The position numbers were made by a program, and so were the translations under genes. A DNA stretch of 64,000 bases, taken from Roseateles_B flavus. Its GTDB lineage: Bacteria; Pseudomonadota; Gammaproteobacteria; Burkholderiales; Burkholderiaceae_C. Below are positions 33,459 through 41,842 of this stretch, piece after piece (position 1 is the stretch's first letter; each line of letters opens with the position of its first letter). The notes under the pieces are model-generated. The model saw nothing but the letters and a program-made list of their open reading frames with translations, made no database searches and had not been told where the DNA came from. The stretch spans positions 8,669-72,668 of the forward strand of contig NZ_JBDPZC010000017.1 of assembly GCF_039872765.1 (NCBI RefSeq), written 5' to 3'.

Positions 33459-34979
33459 ATGCTGAACACCATCACGCGCATGCTGACCGCGCTGAGCGTG
33501 TCCGCGCTGCTGACCATGGCCATCCTGCTGGGCGCCTCGCTATGGGGCGTGCGGCACAGCGAGGCCATTGCCCGCCAGACCTTCGACGCCAAGGACGTCG
33601 CCGCCGACATCCTGCCGCCGCCGCTGTACCTGATCGAGCTGCGCCTGGTGCTTTCGCAGGCCCAGGAAGGCCTGCTGAGCCGCGAGCAGGCGACGGCCGA
33701 GCTCGGCCGGCTGCGCACGGAGTACGACGCCCGCATCGCCTACTGGAAGGCCAATCCGCCGCATGGGCTGGAGGTGCAGCTGCTGGGCGCGCAGCACCAG
33801 GCCGCCGAGCGCTTCTTTGACGGCGCCCAGCAGCTGCTGGCCTTGCCGGCGGACGTGGATGCCGAGCAGCGCAAGGCTGCCCTCGCCCGCGCCCATGCCC
33901 AGTACCTGGAGCACCGCGCCGGCGTGGACGTGACGGTGCAGGCTGCCAACCGCTTCGCCGAGAGCTCGGTGGCGGAGTTCGACGCCACCGGCCGGCGTCT
34001 GATCGGCAGCCAGGCGCTGCTGACCGTGCTGGCGATGGCCCTGCTGCTGCTCTTCGGTCGCCTCATGGGGCAGCGCATCTGCAAGCCCATCCGCCGGGCC
34101 GTCAGCGTGGCTGAGGCCGTGGCCCAGGGCATCCTCTCCTCGCGCATCCAGGTCGAGGGCCCGCGAGAGACGGTGCAACTGCTGCAGGCCCTGAGCCAGA
34201 TGAACCAGAACCTCTCGTCTCTGGTCAGCCATGTGCGGGCCAGCGCCGACGACATGGCCCAGGGCATCGGCGAGATCGCCACGGGCAATGCCGACCTCAG
34301 CCACCGCACCGAGAACCAGGCGTCCAACCTGGAGCGCACGGCGTCCGCGCTGGAGCAGCTCAGCAGCACCATGCGCGACAACGCCGAGACCGCCGGCCAG
34401 GCCGCGAGCATGGCGCGCGAGGTGCATCAGGTGGCTGAACGCGGCGGCGGCACCGTGCAGCGGGTGGTGCAGACCATGCAGGGCATCCATGGCGCCAGCG
34501 AGCGCATCGGCGAGATCATCGGTGTGATCGACAGCATTGCCTTCCAGACCAATATCCTGGCCCTCAATGCGGCCGTGGAGGCGGCCCGGGCGGGCGAACA
34601 GGGCCGCGGCTTCGCCGTGGTGGCCAGCGAAGTGCGGGCCCTGGCTCAGCGCAGTGCTGGCGCGGCCAAGGAGATCGCCCATCTGATCCAGGACAGCATG
34701 GCACGCGTGGAACGCGGCAATGCCCTGGTCGGCGAGGCGGGCCAGACCATGGGCGAACTGGTGGCGCAGATGCAGCGCCTGCGCGACCTGATCGACCGCC
34801 TGAGCCATGCCAACAGCGAGCAGTCACAGGGCATCAGCCAGATCAACGGCTCGGTGGCGCAGCTGGACGGCATGACGCAGCAGAACGCCGCGCTCGTGGA
34901 GCAGAGCGCCGCGGCGGCGGAGAGCCTGTCGCGGCAGTCCGGGCGGCTGGTCGAATGCGTGCAGCGCTTCCAGCTGTGA
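33459..34979 (+). CDS. Methyl-accepting chemotaxis protein
   Basis: A 506-residue receptor. TM1 (SVSALLTMAILLGASLWGV) and TM2 (SQALLTVLAMALLLLFGRLM) enclose a helical periplasmic sensor of about 160 residues. A HAMP domain follows (CKPIRRAVSVAEAVAQGIL). The signalling hairpin contains the invariant tip IDSIAFQTNILALNAAVEAARAGEQGRGFAVVASEVRALAQRS. The ligand is unknown. There is no C-terminal CheR/CheB tether pentapeptide. The ATG at 33459 begins just before TM1 and was preferred to the ORF start at 33381. The gene follows the signalling operon in the same direction after 199 bases. Confidence 0.92.
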   Translation: MLNTITRMLTALSVSALLTMAILLGASLWGVRHSEAIARQTFDAKDVAADILPPPLYLIELRLVLSQAQEGLLSREQATAELGRLRTEYDARIAYWKANPPHGLEVQLLGAQHQAAERFFDGAQQLLALPADVDAEQRKAALARAHAQYLEHRAGVDVTVQAANRFAESSVAEFDATGRRLIGSQALLTVLAMALLLLFGRLMGQRICKPIRRAVSVAEAVAQGILSSRIQVEGPRETVQLLQALSQMNQNLSSLVSHVRASADDMAQGIGEIATGNADLSHRTENQASNLERTASALEQLSSTMRDNAETAGQAASMAREVHQVAERGGGTVQRVVQTMQGIHGASERIGEIIGVIDSIAFQTNILALNAAVEAARAGEQGRGFAVVASEVRALAQRSAGAAKEIAHLIQDSMARVERGNALVGEAGQTMGELVAQMQRLRDLIDRLSHANSEQSQGISQINGSVAQLDGMTQQNAALVEQSAAAAESLSRQSGRLVECVQRFQL

Positions 34980-34992
34980 ATCGACGCACCGC

Positions 34993-35008
34993 GGGGTCAG
35001 GTCTTGCC
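34993..35008 (+). repeat. Dispersed repeat copy GGGGTCAGGTCTTGCC
   Basis: Exact copy of the 16-mer at 16067-16082, filling much of the 39-base gap between two convergent chemoreceptor genes. Confidence 0.65.
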
Positions 35009-35018
35009 TGGGGCGGTC

Positions 35019-36572
35019 TCAGTGGCTGGTCCGGAAGGCGCTGACCATCTCCGCCAGACGCGAGGCCTGGTGCTGCAGGCTTTCCGCCGCCGCCGTGCTC
35101 TGCTCGACCAGGGCCGCGTTCTGCTGCGTGACCTGGTCCAGCTGCGTCACCGCCGAGCCCACCTGGGCGATGCCGCGTGACTGCTCCTGGCTGGCCGTGG
35201 CGATCTCGCCGATCAGGTCGCTCACCCGCTGCACCTGGGAGACGATGCCGCTCATGGACTGCCCTGCCTCCTCGACCAGGCGGTTGCCATGGTCGACCTG
35301 CTCGACGCTCTGGCTGATGAGGCTCTTGATCTCGCGCGCCGCCTGCGCCGAGCGCTGGGCCAGGGCCCGCACTTCGCCGGCCACCACGGCGAAGCCGCGG
35401 CCCTGCTCGCCGGCCCGGGCCGCCTCCACGGCCGCGTTGAGGGCCAGGATATTGGTCTGGAAGGCGATGCCGTCGATGGTGCCGATGATGTCGGCGATGC
35501 GGCGCGAGGAGTCGGCGATGCCCTGCATGGTGTTCACCACCTGACCCACCAGCGCGCCGCCCTGGCCCGCGGCCGAGGAGGCCTCGCGCGCCAGGCGATC
35601 GGCCTGCGCGGCGGTGTCTGCATTGTTGGTGACGGTGCCGGCCAGCTGCTCCATGGAGGCCGCCGTCTGCTGGAGGTTGCTGGCCTGCTCCTCGGTGCGC
35701 TGGCTGAGGTCGGCCGTGCCGGTGGCGATCTCGGAGGAACCGGTGGCGATGGTGTCGCTGCTCTCGCGCACCCGCTGCACCATGGTCGACAGGCTGGCCG
35801 ACATGGTGTTGAGCGCTTCGAGCAGCTCATGGGCTTCGTCGCGACCGCGCGTGTGCACCTGCTCGCGCAGGTCGCCGTCCGCCACCCGGCGGGCCAGCTG
35901 CACGGCCTGGTGCAGGGGCTGGACGATGGATCGCGTGCAGCACAGGGCCGCGACGACTGTCAGCAGGGTCGCTGCGGCCGACAGCAGCACGGACCACAGC
36001 TTGACGCGTGCCTCCAGCCGTTCCAGCTCGGCAAAGCTGGCCTGCGCCTCCTTGCTCTGCAGGGCAATGAGCTGGTCGATGGCGGCCTTGGCCTGCACAC
36101 CCAGGGGCTGGATCTTCTGACCGTAGATCAGCTCGGCACTGGCGCTTTCCCCTTGCTTGAGCAGGTCCCGCGCCGCCAGCAGCCCTTGCTTGACGTAGGC
36201 CCCCCGTGTCTCGGCAAAACGGTCGGCCAGCGCCTTTTCCTCGGCACCCAGCGGACCCTGGGTATAGCGCTTCCAGGTCTCGGTGACCTCAGCCACATTG
36301 GCGCGCAGCTGCTGGTCCAGGGCCTCGACCTTGGCCGGCTGCGGGTCGCGCAGCATCTCCATCACCAGGATCCGATTGCGCAGCATCAGGGCGTCGATGG
36401 CGCCGATCTGCTGGATGGGCAGCAGGCGCTGCTGATGCAGCGCGCGGGCCTGCTCGCCCATGCGGTGGCTGCTCTGCCAGCCCAGGATGCCCAGCAGCAG
36501 CATCAGCACCAGCACCACACCAAAAGCCAGGCCCAGGCGCGGGCCAATCCTCAAACTCCTGAGGCTTTCCAT
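35019..36572 (-). CDS. Methyl-accepting chemotaxis protein
   Basis: A 517-residue receptor with TM1 (LAFGVVLVLMLLLGILGW), a four-helix-bundle periplasmic domain (HRMGEQARALHQQRLLPIQQIGAIDALMLRNRILVMEML), TM2 (VLLSAAATLLTVVAALCC), HAMP and a signalling hairpin with IDGIAFQTNILALNAAVEAARAGEQGRGFAVVAGEVRALAQRS. The sensor type matches the 4HB_MCP family, which often binds amino acids or small organic acids; the ligand is unknown. Met 36572 was chosen because the 29 residues upstream are Pro/Arg-rich and lack a ribosome site. It converges on the previous receptor gene. Confidence 0.92.
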   Translation of the reverse strand: MESLRSLRIGPRLGLAFGVVLVLMLLLGILGWQSSHRMGEQARALHQQRLLPIQQIGAIDALMLRNRILVMEMLRDPQPAKVEALDQQLRANVAEVTETWKRYTQGPLGAEEKALADRFAETRGAYVKQGLLAARDLLKQGESASAELIYGQKIQPLGVQAKAAIDQLIALQSKEAQASFAELERLEARVKLWSVLLSAAATLLTVVAALCCTRSIVQPLHQAVQLARRVADGDLREQVHTRGRDEAHELLEALNTMSASLSTMVQRVRESSDTIATGSSEIATGTADLSQRTEEQASNLQQTAASMEQLAGTVTNNADTAAQADRLAREASSAAGQGGALVGQVVNTMQGIADSSRRIADIIGTIDGIAFQTNILALNAAVEAARAGEQGRGFAVVAGEVRALAQRSAQAAREIKSLISQSVEQVDHGNRLVEEAGQSMSGIVSQVQRVSDLIGEIATASQEQSRGIAQVGSAVTQLDQVTQQNAALVEQSTAAAESLQHQASRLAEMVSAFRTSH

Positions 36573-36782
36573 CTTGTTCAACTCCCTTTGTTCCCTCCGG
36601 GATGGGCGCGGCCTGGGGCCGTCTTCTGGACAAGGCTCAAGGTTCGTGGGCCACGGCAAGTGTGGCTTTGAGAAATATCAAGTCGGGGCGAGTTGCGACG
36701 GCGACGAACAGGAGCTGCCATGAAATAGGACCTCGATGCGAGCGGTCGCGCCCTGCCAGTCGGGCGTGTCCGGGCCTTTGGC

Positions 36783-36788
36783 TACACT
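36783..36788 (+). promoter_or_regulatory. Candidate -10 box giving a near-leaderless lrp-type transcript
   Basis: TACACT ends 8 bases before the ATG of the Lrp-type gene. Transcription would then start at or beside the start codon, and no Shine-Dalgarno sequence is present. The -35 region is poor, so this is tentative. Confidence 0.35.
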
Positions 36789-36795
36789 GGTCCGC

Positions 36796-37296
36796 ATGGC
36801 AGGTATCCCGGCAGCGCTGGACAAGTTCGATCGGCAGATCCTGGCTTGGGTCCAGCAGGACTGCCGGGTCGCCGCCGAGACGCTGGCGGCGCAGATCGGC
36901 CTGTCGGCTACGGCGGTGCAACGCCGTTTGCGGCGCCTGCGCGAGGCCGGCGTCATCGAGCGCGAGGTGGCCGTGCTGGACCCCCTTGCGCTGGGCCTGG
37001 GGGTGTCCGTCTGGGTCGAGGTGCAGCTGGCAGTGGCCAGCCAGCAGCAGCTGGTCGACGGCTTCGCTGCGCGCATGAGCCAGGTCCCCGAGGTGCAGCA
37101 GTGCTTCTACGTGGCGGGGCCCTTCGACTTCCTGCTGCTGCTGCGCTGCGAGGACACCGGCCACTTCGAGCGCCTGAGTCGCGAGCTTTTCTTCGACCAG
37201 CCCAATATCCGCAAGTTCCGCAGCACCTTCGTGTTGCAGGAGTGCAAGCGCGGCGCCGCGCTGCCCCTGGGGCGGCCCCTCCTGGCGGACGGCTGA
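36796..37296 (+). CDS. Lrp/AsnC family transcriptional regulator
   Basis: A 166-residue regulator. The N-terminal winged HTH (LDKFDRQILAWVQQDCRVAAETLAAQIGLSATAVQRRLRRLREAGVIEREVAVLDP) is canonical. The C-terminal ligand-binding RAM domain has VPEVQQCFYVAGPFDFLLLLRCEDTGHFERLSRELF. Such proteins bind amino acids and control amino-acid metabolism or transport. The start was set at ATG 36796, just after a TACACT -10-like box, in place of the upstream start at 36736. The nearest plausible target is the co-directional lactonase gene 114 bases downstream, which is inference. Confidence 0.9.
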   Translation: MAGIPAALDKFDRQILAWVQQDCRVAAETLAAQIGLSATAVQRRLRRLREAGVIEREVAVLDPLALGLGVSVWVEVQLAVASQQQLVDGFAARMSQVPEVQQCFYVAGPFDFLLLLRCEDTGHFERLSRELFFDQPNIRKFRSTFVLQECKRGAALPLGRPLLADG

Positions 37297-37410
37297 GCCT
37301 GCCGGCGTCAAAAGGCCGCGGGGCGGCGTGTTTCGCACCGAGATTGCCGCCGGACGACCCGGCTGTGCAGGGATGCTGTGGACCTCCTTCACCAGCGGAG
37401 CAATCCCGAG

Positions 37411-38334
37411 ATGCATGACCTTTCCCCGCCAGAAAGCAGCCCCGTCGCCTTTGAAGTGCTGACCCCCGAGTTCGAGGACCTGATCCGTCACAGCGCCCGG
37501 CTGGAGCGCCTGGCCAGCCACTGTCGCTGGGCCGAGGGCCCCGCCTACTTTCCGGCCTTGCGAAGCCTGGTCTGGAGTGACATCCCCAACGACCGCATGC
37601 TTCGATGGGACGAGGGTTCGGGCCGCGTCTCGGTCCTGCGGGCGCCTTGCGGCCATGCCAATGGCAATACGGTGGACCGGCAGGGCCGCCTGATCAGCTG
37701 CGAGCACAGCGGCCGGCGCGTGGTCCGCACGGAGCACGACGGCCGCCTCACCGTGCTGGCCTCGCATTTCGAAGGGCGACGCCTCAACAGCCCCAATGAC
37801 GTGGTGGTCCACTCAGACGGCTCCGTCTGGTTCAGCGACCCGCCCTATGGCATCGAATCGGACTACGAAGGCATTCGCGCACCACAGGAGCAGGCGGGCT
37901 GCCATGTCTATCGATGGGACCCCGTCGACGGCAGCGTGCAGGCCGTGATCCGGGACATGCGCTGCCCCAACGGGCTGGCGTTCTCGCCCGACGAGCGCTG
38001 GCTGTACGTCGCCGACACGGGCCAGGAGGAGGGCTGCATGCGCCGGCATGCGGTCGGGCCGGACGGGCAGCTGGGCCCAGGTGAGCCCTTCCTGCGCTGC
38101 GACACGGGCTTCTTCGACGGCTTTCGCTGTGACGAGGCGGGGCGCCTCTGGACCAGCGCCGGCCGGGCCGTGCACTGCTACCGGGCAGACGGGACGCTGA
38201 TCGGCCGCATTCCCATGCCCGAACGGGTCTCCAACCTGGTGTTCGGCGGGCTGCGGCGCAATCGCCTGTTCATCTGTGCCAGCAGCTCGGTCTACAGCCT
38301 GCTGCTGGCCACCAACGGATGCCCGACCTTCTGA
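37411..38334 (+). CDS. SMP-30/gluconolactonase family protein
   Basis: A 307-residue six-bladed propeller. Metal-site regions are visible: HCRWAEGPAYFP with the ligand Glu, NSPNDVVVHSDGSVWFSDPPYGI with Asn and Asp, and PNGLAFSPDERWLYVADTG with the second Asn/Asp set. The family hydrolyses sugar lactones such as gluconolactone using a divalent cation. It has no signal peptide. ATG 37411 was preferred to an in-frame GTG eleven codons upstream. It follows the Lrp-type regulator and ends at a terminator shared with icmF. Confidence 0.88.
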   Translation: MHDLSPPESSPVAFEVLTPEFEDLIRHSARLERLASHCRWAEGPAYFPALRSLVWSDIPNDRMLRWDEGSGRVSVLRAPCGHANGNTVDRQGRLISCEHSGRRVVRTEHDGRLTVLASHFEGRRLNSPNDVVVHSDGSVWFSDPPYGIESDYEGIRAPQEQAGCHVYRWDPVDGSVQAVIRDMRCPNGLAFSPDERWLYVADTGQEEGCMRRHAVGPDGQLGPGEPFLRCDTGFFDGFRCDEAGRLWTSAGRAVHCYRADGTLIGRIPMPERVSNLVFGGLRRNRLFICASSSVYSLLLATNGCPTF

Positions 38335-38340
38335 GCATGA

Positions 38341-38368
38341 AAAAAGGCCTCCACGCGGGAGGCCTTCT
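38341..38368. terminator. Bidirectional intrinsic terminator between SMP-30 and icmF genes
   Basis: AAGGCCTCC (38344-38352) pairs with GGAGGCCTT (38358-38366) around an ACGCG loop, preceded by a run of A and followed by TTCT. The A-run favours termination of the leftward icmF transcript, and the rightward transcript also ends here. Confidence 0.85.
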
Positions 38369-38389
38369 GGTGAGCCGGCGAGGCCGGGA

Positions 38390-41300
38390 TCACATGCTGC
38401 GGCGGTACTGGCCACCCACCTCGAACAGCGCCGAGGTGATCTGGCCCAGCGAGCAGACGCGCACGGCGTCCATCAGCACCTCGAAGACGTTCTTGTTGTC
38501 GATCACGGCCTGCTGAAGGCGCTGCAGCATGGCGGGCGACTGCGCGGCATGGCGCTGGTGGAAGGCGGCCAGGCGCGAGAGTTGGCTCTGCTTTTCCTCG
38601 TCCGTCGAGCGGGCCAGCTCGATGTGCTCGGGCACCGGCTCGCCATGCGGGTTGCGGAAGGTGTTGACGCCGATGATGGGGTACTCGCCGGTGTGCTTGA
38701 GCATCTCGTAGTGCAGCGACTCCTCCTGGATCTTGCTGCGCTGGTAGCCCGTCTCCATCGCGCCCAGCACGCCGCCGCGCTCGGCGATCTTCTCGAACTC
38801 GGCCAGCACGGCTTCTTCCACCAGCTCGGTCAGCTCCTCGATGATGAAGGCACCCTGGGAGGGGTTCTCGTTCTTGGCCAGGCCCCACTCGCGGTTGATG
38901 ATCAGCTGGATGGCCATGGCGCGGCGCACGCTCTCTTCCGTGGGGGTGGTGATGGCCTCGTCGTAGGCGTTGGTGTGCAGCGAGTTGCAGTTGTCGTAGA
39001 TCGCGATCAGCGCCTGCAGCGTGGTGCGGATGTCGTTGAAGGCGATCTCCTGCGCGTGCAGAGAGCGGCCCGAGGTCTGGATGTGGTACTTGAGCTTCTG
39101 GCTGCGCTCGTTGGCGCCGTACTTGTCGCGCATGGCGACGGCCCAGATGCGGCGCGCCACACGGCCCAGCACGGTGTACTCGGGGTCCATGCCGTTGCTG
39201 AAGAAGAAGCTCAGGTTGGGCGCGAAGTCGTCGATGTGCATGCCGCGCGCCAGGTAGGCTTCGACGAAGGTGAAGCCGTTGGAGAGCGTCAGCGCCAGCT
39301 GCGAGATGGGGTTCGCGCCGGCCTCGGCGATGTGATAGCCGGAGATCGACACCGAGTAGAAGTTGCGCACGTTGTGGTGCACGAAGTACTCGGCGATGTC
39401 GCCCATCACCTTCAGCGAGAACTCGGTCGAGAAGATGCAGGTGTTCTGGCCCTGGTCTTCCTTCAGGATGTCGGCCTGCACGGTGCCGCGCACATTGGCC
39501 AGCACCCAGTCCTTGATCTTGGCGGCCTCGTCGGCGGTCGGCTCGCGGCCGTTGTCCGCCTTGAACTTGGCGATCTGCTGGTCGATGGCCGTGTTCATGA
39601 ACATGGCCAGGATGGACGGCGCCGGGCCGTTGATGGTCATGGAAACGCTGGTGGTCGGGCTGCAGAGGTCGAAGCCGTCGTAGAGCACCTTCATGTCGTC
39701 CAGCGTCGCAATGCTGACGCCGGAGTTGCCCACCTTGCCGTAGATGTCGGGCCGCGGGGCCGGGTCGGCGCCGTAGAGCGTGACGGAGTCGAAGGCGGTG
39801 GACAGGCGCTTGGCGGGCATGCCCTCCGAGACGAGCTTGAAGCGGCGGTTGGTGCGGAAGGCGTCGCCCTCGCCGGCGAACATGCGGGTGGGGTCCTCGC
39901 CCTCGCGCTTGAAGGCGAAGACGCCCGCGGTGTAGGGGAAGGAGCCGGGCACGTTCTCCAGCATCAGCCACTTGAGCAGTTCGCCGTGGTCCTCGTAGTG
40001 CGGCAGCACGACCTTCTTGATCTTGGTGCCGGAGAGGCTCGTCGAGACGAGGCTGGTGCGGATCTCCTTGTCGCGGATCTTCACCACGTATTCGTCGCCG
40101 GCATAGGCCTTCTGCATGTCCGGCCACTGGGCCAGCAGCTGGCGGGCATCGGCGTCCTGGCGGGCTTCACGCGCGGTGGCCAGCTCGGCGAGCGCGCCGC
40201 GGGCGTTCTGCTTCTCGGGGTTGGCCTCCAGCAGCATGCGGCTGGCGCCGTGCAGCTGCTGGATCTCGCGGGCGAGCAGCGACTGCTGGCGGGCGCGCTT
40301 CTTGTAGCCGCGCACGCTGTCGCTGATCTCGGCCAGGTAGCGCACGCGGGCCGGCGGCACGATGGGCGTCTGGTGCGTGCTGAAGCGGGTGCTGACCAGG
40401 GGCAGGCGGCCGTCGTTCAGCTGCAGGCCCAGGGCGGCCAGACGCGGCTTGAGGGCCTGGTACAGGGCGGTCACGCCGTCGTCGTTGAAGCGGCTGGCCA
40501 TGGTGCCGAAGACGGGCATGTCCTCGGCTTTCTTGCCCCAGGCTTCCTTGTTGCGCTGGACCTGCTTGGCGACGTCGCGCCAGGCATCGGCCGCGCCCTT
40601 GCGGTCGAACTTGTTGATGGCGACGAACTCGGCGAAGTCCAGCATGTCGATCTTCTCGAGCTGGCTGGCCGCACCGAACTCGGGCGTCATCACGTACATG
40701 GGGATGTCCACGTGCGGAACGATGGCGGCGTCACCCTGGCCGATGCCGGAGGTCTCGACGATGACCAGGTCGAAGCCGGCCACCTTGGCCGCCGCGATCA
40801 CATCGGGCAGGGCCTTGGAGATCTCGCTGCCGAAGTCCCGCGTGGCCAGCGAGCGCATGAACACGCGCGAGCCCTGGCTCCAGGGCGAGATGGCGTTCAT
40901 GCGGATGCGGTCGCCCAGCAGGGCGCCGCCGCTCTTGCGGCGCGAGGGGTCGATGGAGATGAGGGCCACGCGCAGGCGGTCGTCCTGGTCCAGGCGCAGG
41001 CGGCGGATGAGCTCGTCGGTCAGGCTGGACTTGCCGGCGCCGCCGGTGCCGGTGATGCCCAGCACGGGGGTCTTGAGGCCGGCCGCCTGCCCGCGCAGGG
41101 CCTGGACGAGGCCGGCGTCCGCCTTCTCGTTCTCCAGGGCCGTCATGAGCTGGGCCAGGGCGCGCCAGGCGCCTTCGGTCTGGCCCTGGATGGCGGCGAT
41201 GTCGGTGGGGGCGAAGCCGCTGATGTCCTTGTCGCAGCGCATCACCATCTCGCCGATCATGCCCTGCAGACCCATGCGCTGGCCGTCCTCGGGGCTGAAG

Positions 41301-41680
41301 ATGCGCACGCCGTGCTCGGCCAGGTCGCGGATCTCGGCCGGCACGATCACGCCGCCACCGCCGCCATAGACCTGGATGTGCTCGCCGCCGCGCTCCTTCA
41401 GCAGCTGCACCATGTACTTGAAATACTCGACGTGCCCGCCCTGGTAGGAGGAGATGGCAATGCCCTGGGCATCTTCCTGCAGCGCGGCGGTGACGACCTC
41501 GTCCACCGAGCGGTTGTGGCCGAGGTGGATCACCTCGGCACCCATGCCCTGCAGGATGCGGCGCATGATGTTGATCGCGGCATCGTGGCCATCGAAGAGG
41601 CTGGCGGCCGTCACGAAACGCACCTTGTGGGTGGGACGGTAGTCGGCGAGGGCCTTGAATTCGGCGGACAAGTCGGTCAT
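38390..41680 (-). CDS. icmF: Fused isobutyryl-CoA mutase IcmF
   Basis: A 1096-residue B12 enzyme interconverting isobutyryl-CoA and n-butyryl-CoA. Domain order is that of IcmF: an N-terminal cobalamin domain (SLFDGHDAAINIMRR, Asp30 and His32, then GGGGVIVPAEI), a MeaI-type G-protein chaperone (TGTGGAGKSSLTDEL, SIDPSRRKSGGALLGDRIRM, NKFDRKGA), a linker and the acyl-CoA mutase barrel (SGYHIAEAGANPISQLALTL, DEAITTPTEESVRRAMAIQ). The substitution pattern is isobutyryl- rather than methylmalonyl-CoA mutase type by overall similarity; some homologues also use pivalyl-CoA. GGAG precedes ATG 41680. A perfect palindrome lies 82 bases upstream. Confidence 0.93.
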   Translation of the reverse strand: MTDLSAEFKALADYRPTHKVRFVTAASLFDGHDAAINIMRRILQGMGAEVIHLGHNRSVDEVVTAALQEDAQGIAISSYQGGHVEYFKYMVQLLKERGGEHIQVYGGGGGVIVPAEIRDLAEHGVRIFSPEDGQRMGLQGMIGEMVMRCDKDISGFAPTDIAAIQGQTEGAWRALAQLMTALENEKADAGLVQALRGQAAGLKTPVLGITGTGGAGKSSLTDELIRRLRLDQDDRLRVALISIDPSRRKSGGALLGDRIRMNAISPWSQGSRVFMRSLATRDFGSEISKALPDVIAAAKVAGFDLVIVETSGIGQGDAAIVPHVDIPMYVMTPEFGAASQLEKIDMLDFAEFVAINKFDRKGAADAWRDVAKQVQRNKEAWGKKAEDMPVFGTMASRFNDDGVTALYQALKPRLAALGLQLNDGRLPLVSTRFSTHQTPIVPPARVRYLAEISDSVRGYKKRARQQSLLAREIQQLHGASRMLLEANPEKQNARGALAELATAREARQDADARQLLAQWPDMQKAYAGDEYVVKIRDKEIRTSLVSTSLSGTKIKKVVLPHYEDHGELLKWLMLENVPGSFPYTAGVFAFKREGEDPTRMFAGEGDAFRTNRRFKLVSEGMPAKRLSTAFDSVTLYGADPAPRPDIYGKVGNSGVSIATLDDMKVLYDGFDLCSPTTSVSMTINGPAPSILAMFMNTAIDQQIAKFKADNGREPTADEAAKIKDWVLANVRGTVQADILKEDQGQNTCIFSTEFSLKVMGDIAEYFVHHNVRNFYSVSISGYHIAEAGANPISQLALTLSNGFTFVEAYLARGMHIDDFAPNLSFFFSNGMDPEYTVLGRVARRIWAVAMRDKYGANERSQKLKYHIQTSGRSLHAQEIAFNDIRTTLQALIAIYDNCNSLHTNAYDEAITTPTEESVRRAMAIQLIINREWGLAKNENPSQGAFIIEELTELVEEAVLAEFEKIAERGGVLGAMETGYQRSKIQEESLHYEMLKHTGEYPIIGVNTFRNPHGEPVPEHIELARSTDEEKQSQLSRLAAFHQRHAAQSPAMLQRLQQAVIDNKNVFEVLMDAVRVCSLGQITSALFEVGGQYRRSM

Positions 41681-41761
41681 CGCGGGTCTCCTGCTGGGCC
41701 GGCCGGGGTGACGGCATGGGCCCGGTTCTATCAGCAACAAGGGCCCGATTCTAGGTGCGAC

Positions 41762-41783
41762 TTGACGTTTACGTAAACGTCAA
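41762..41783. promoter_or_regulatory. Perfect 22-bp palindrome upstream of icmF
   Basis: The half-site TTGACGTTTAC is followed directly by its exact inverse complement, giving 11 bp plus 11 bp with no spacer. It lies between the icmF start and the end of the EAL gene, 82-103 bases before the icmF start codon. From memory it resembles operators of the MerR-family LiuR regulators of branched-chain acyl-CoA breakdown, which would suit icmF. That match is not verified and no such regulator gene is in the window. Confidence 0.7.
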
Positions 41784-41842
41784 TCCTTCGCGTTCCGGCG
41801 AGGCTGGACCGGCGAGGGTGGCAAGGCGGGGAGGCTGCACGG

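Noticed and set aside
38276..41776. 1166-residue open frame on the plus strand opposite icmF
   Set aside because: It mirrors icmF in the complementary frame, is Gly/Ala/Val/His/Leu-rich without motifs, and such antisense frames are usual opposite long GC-rich genes.
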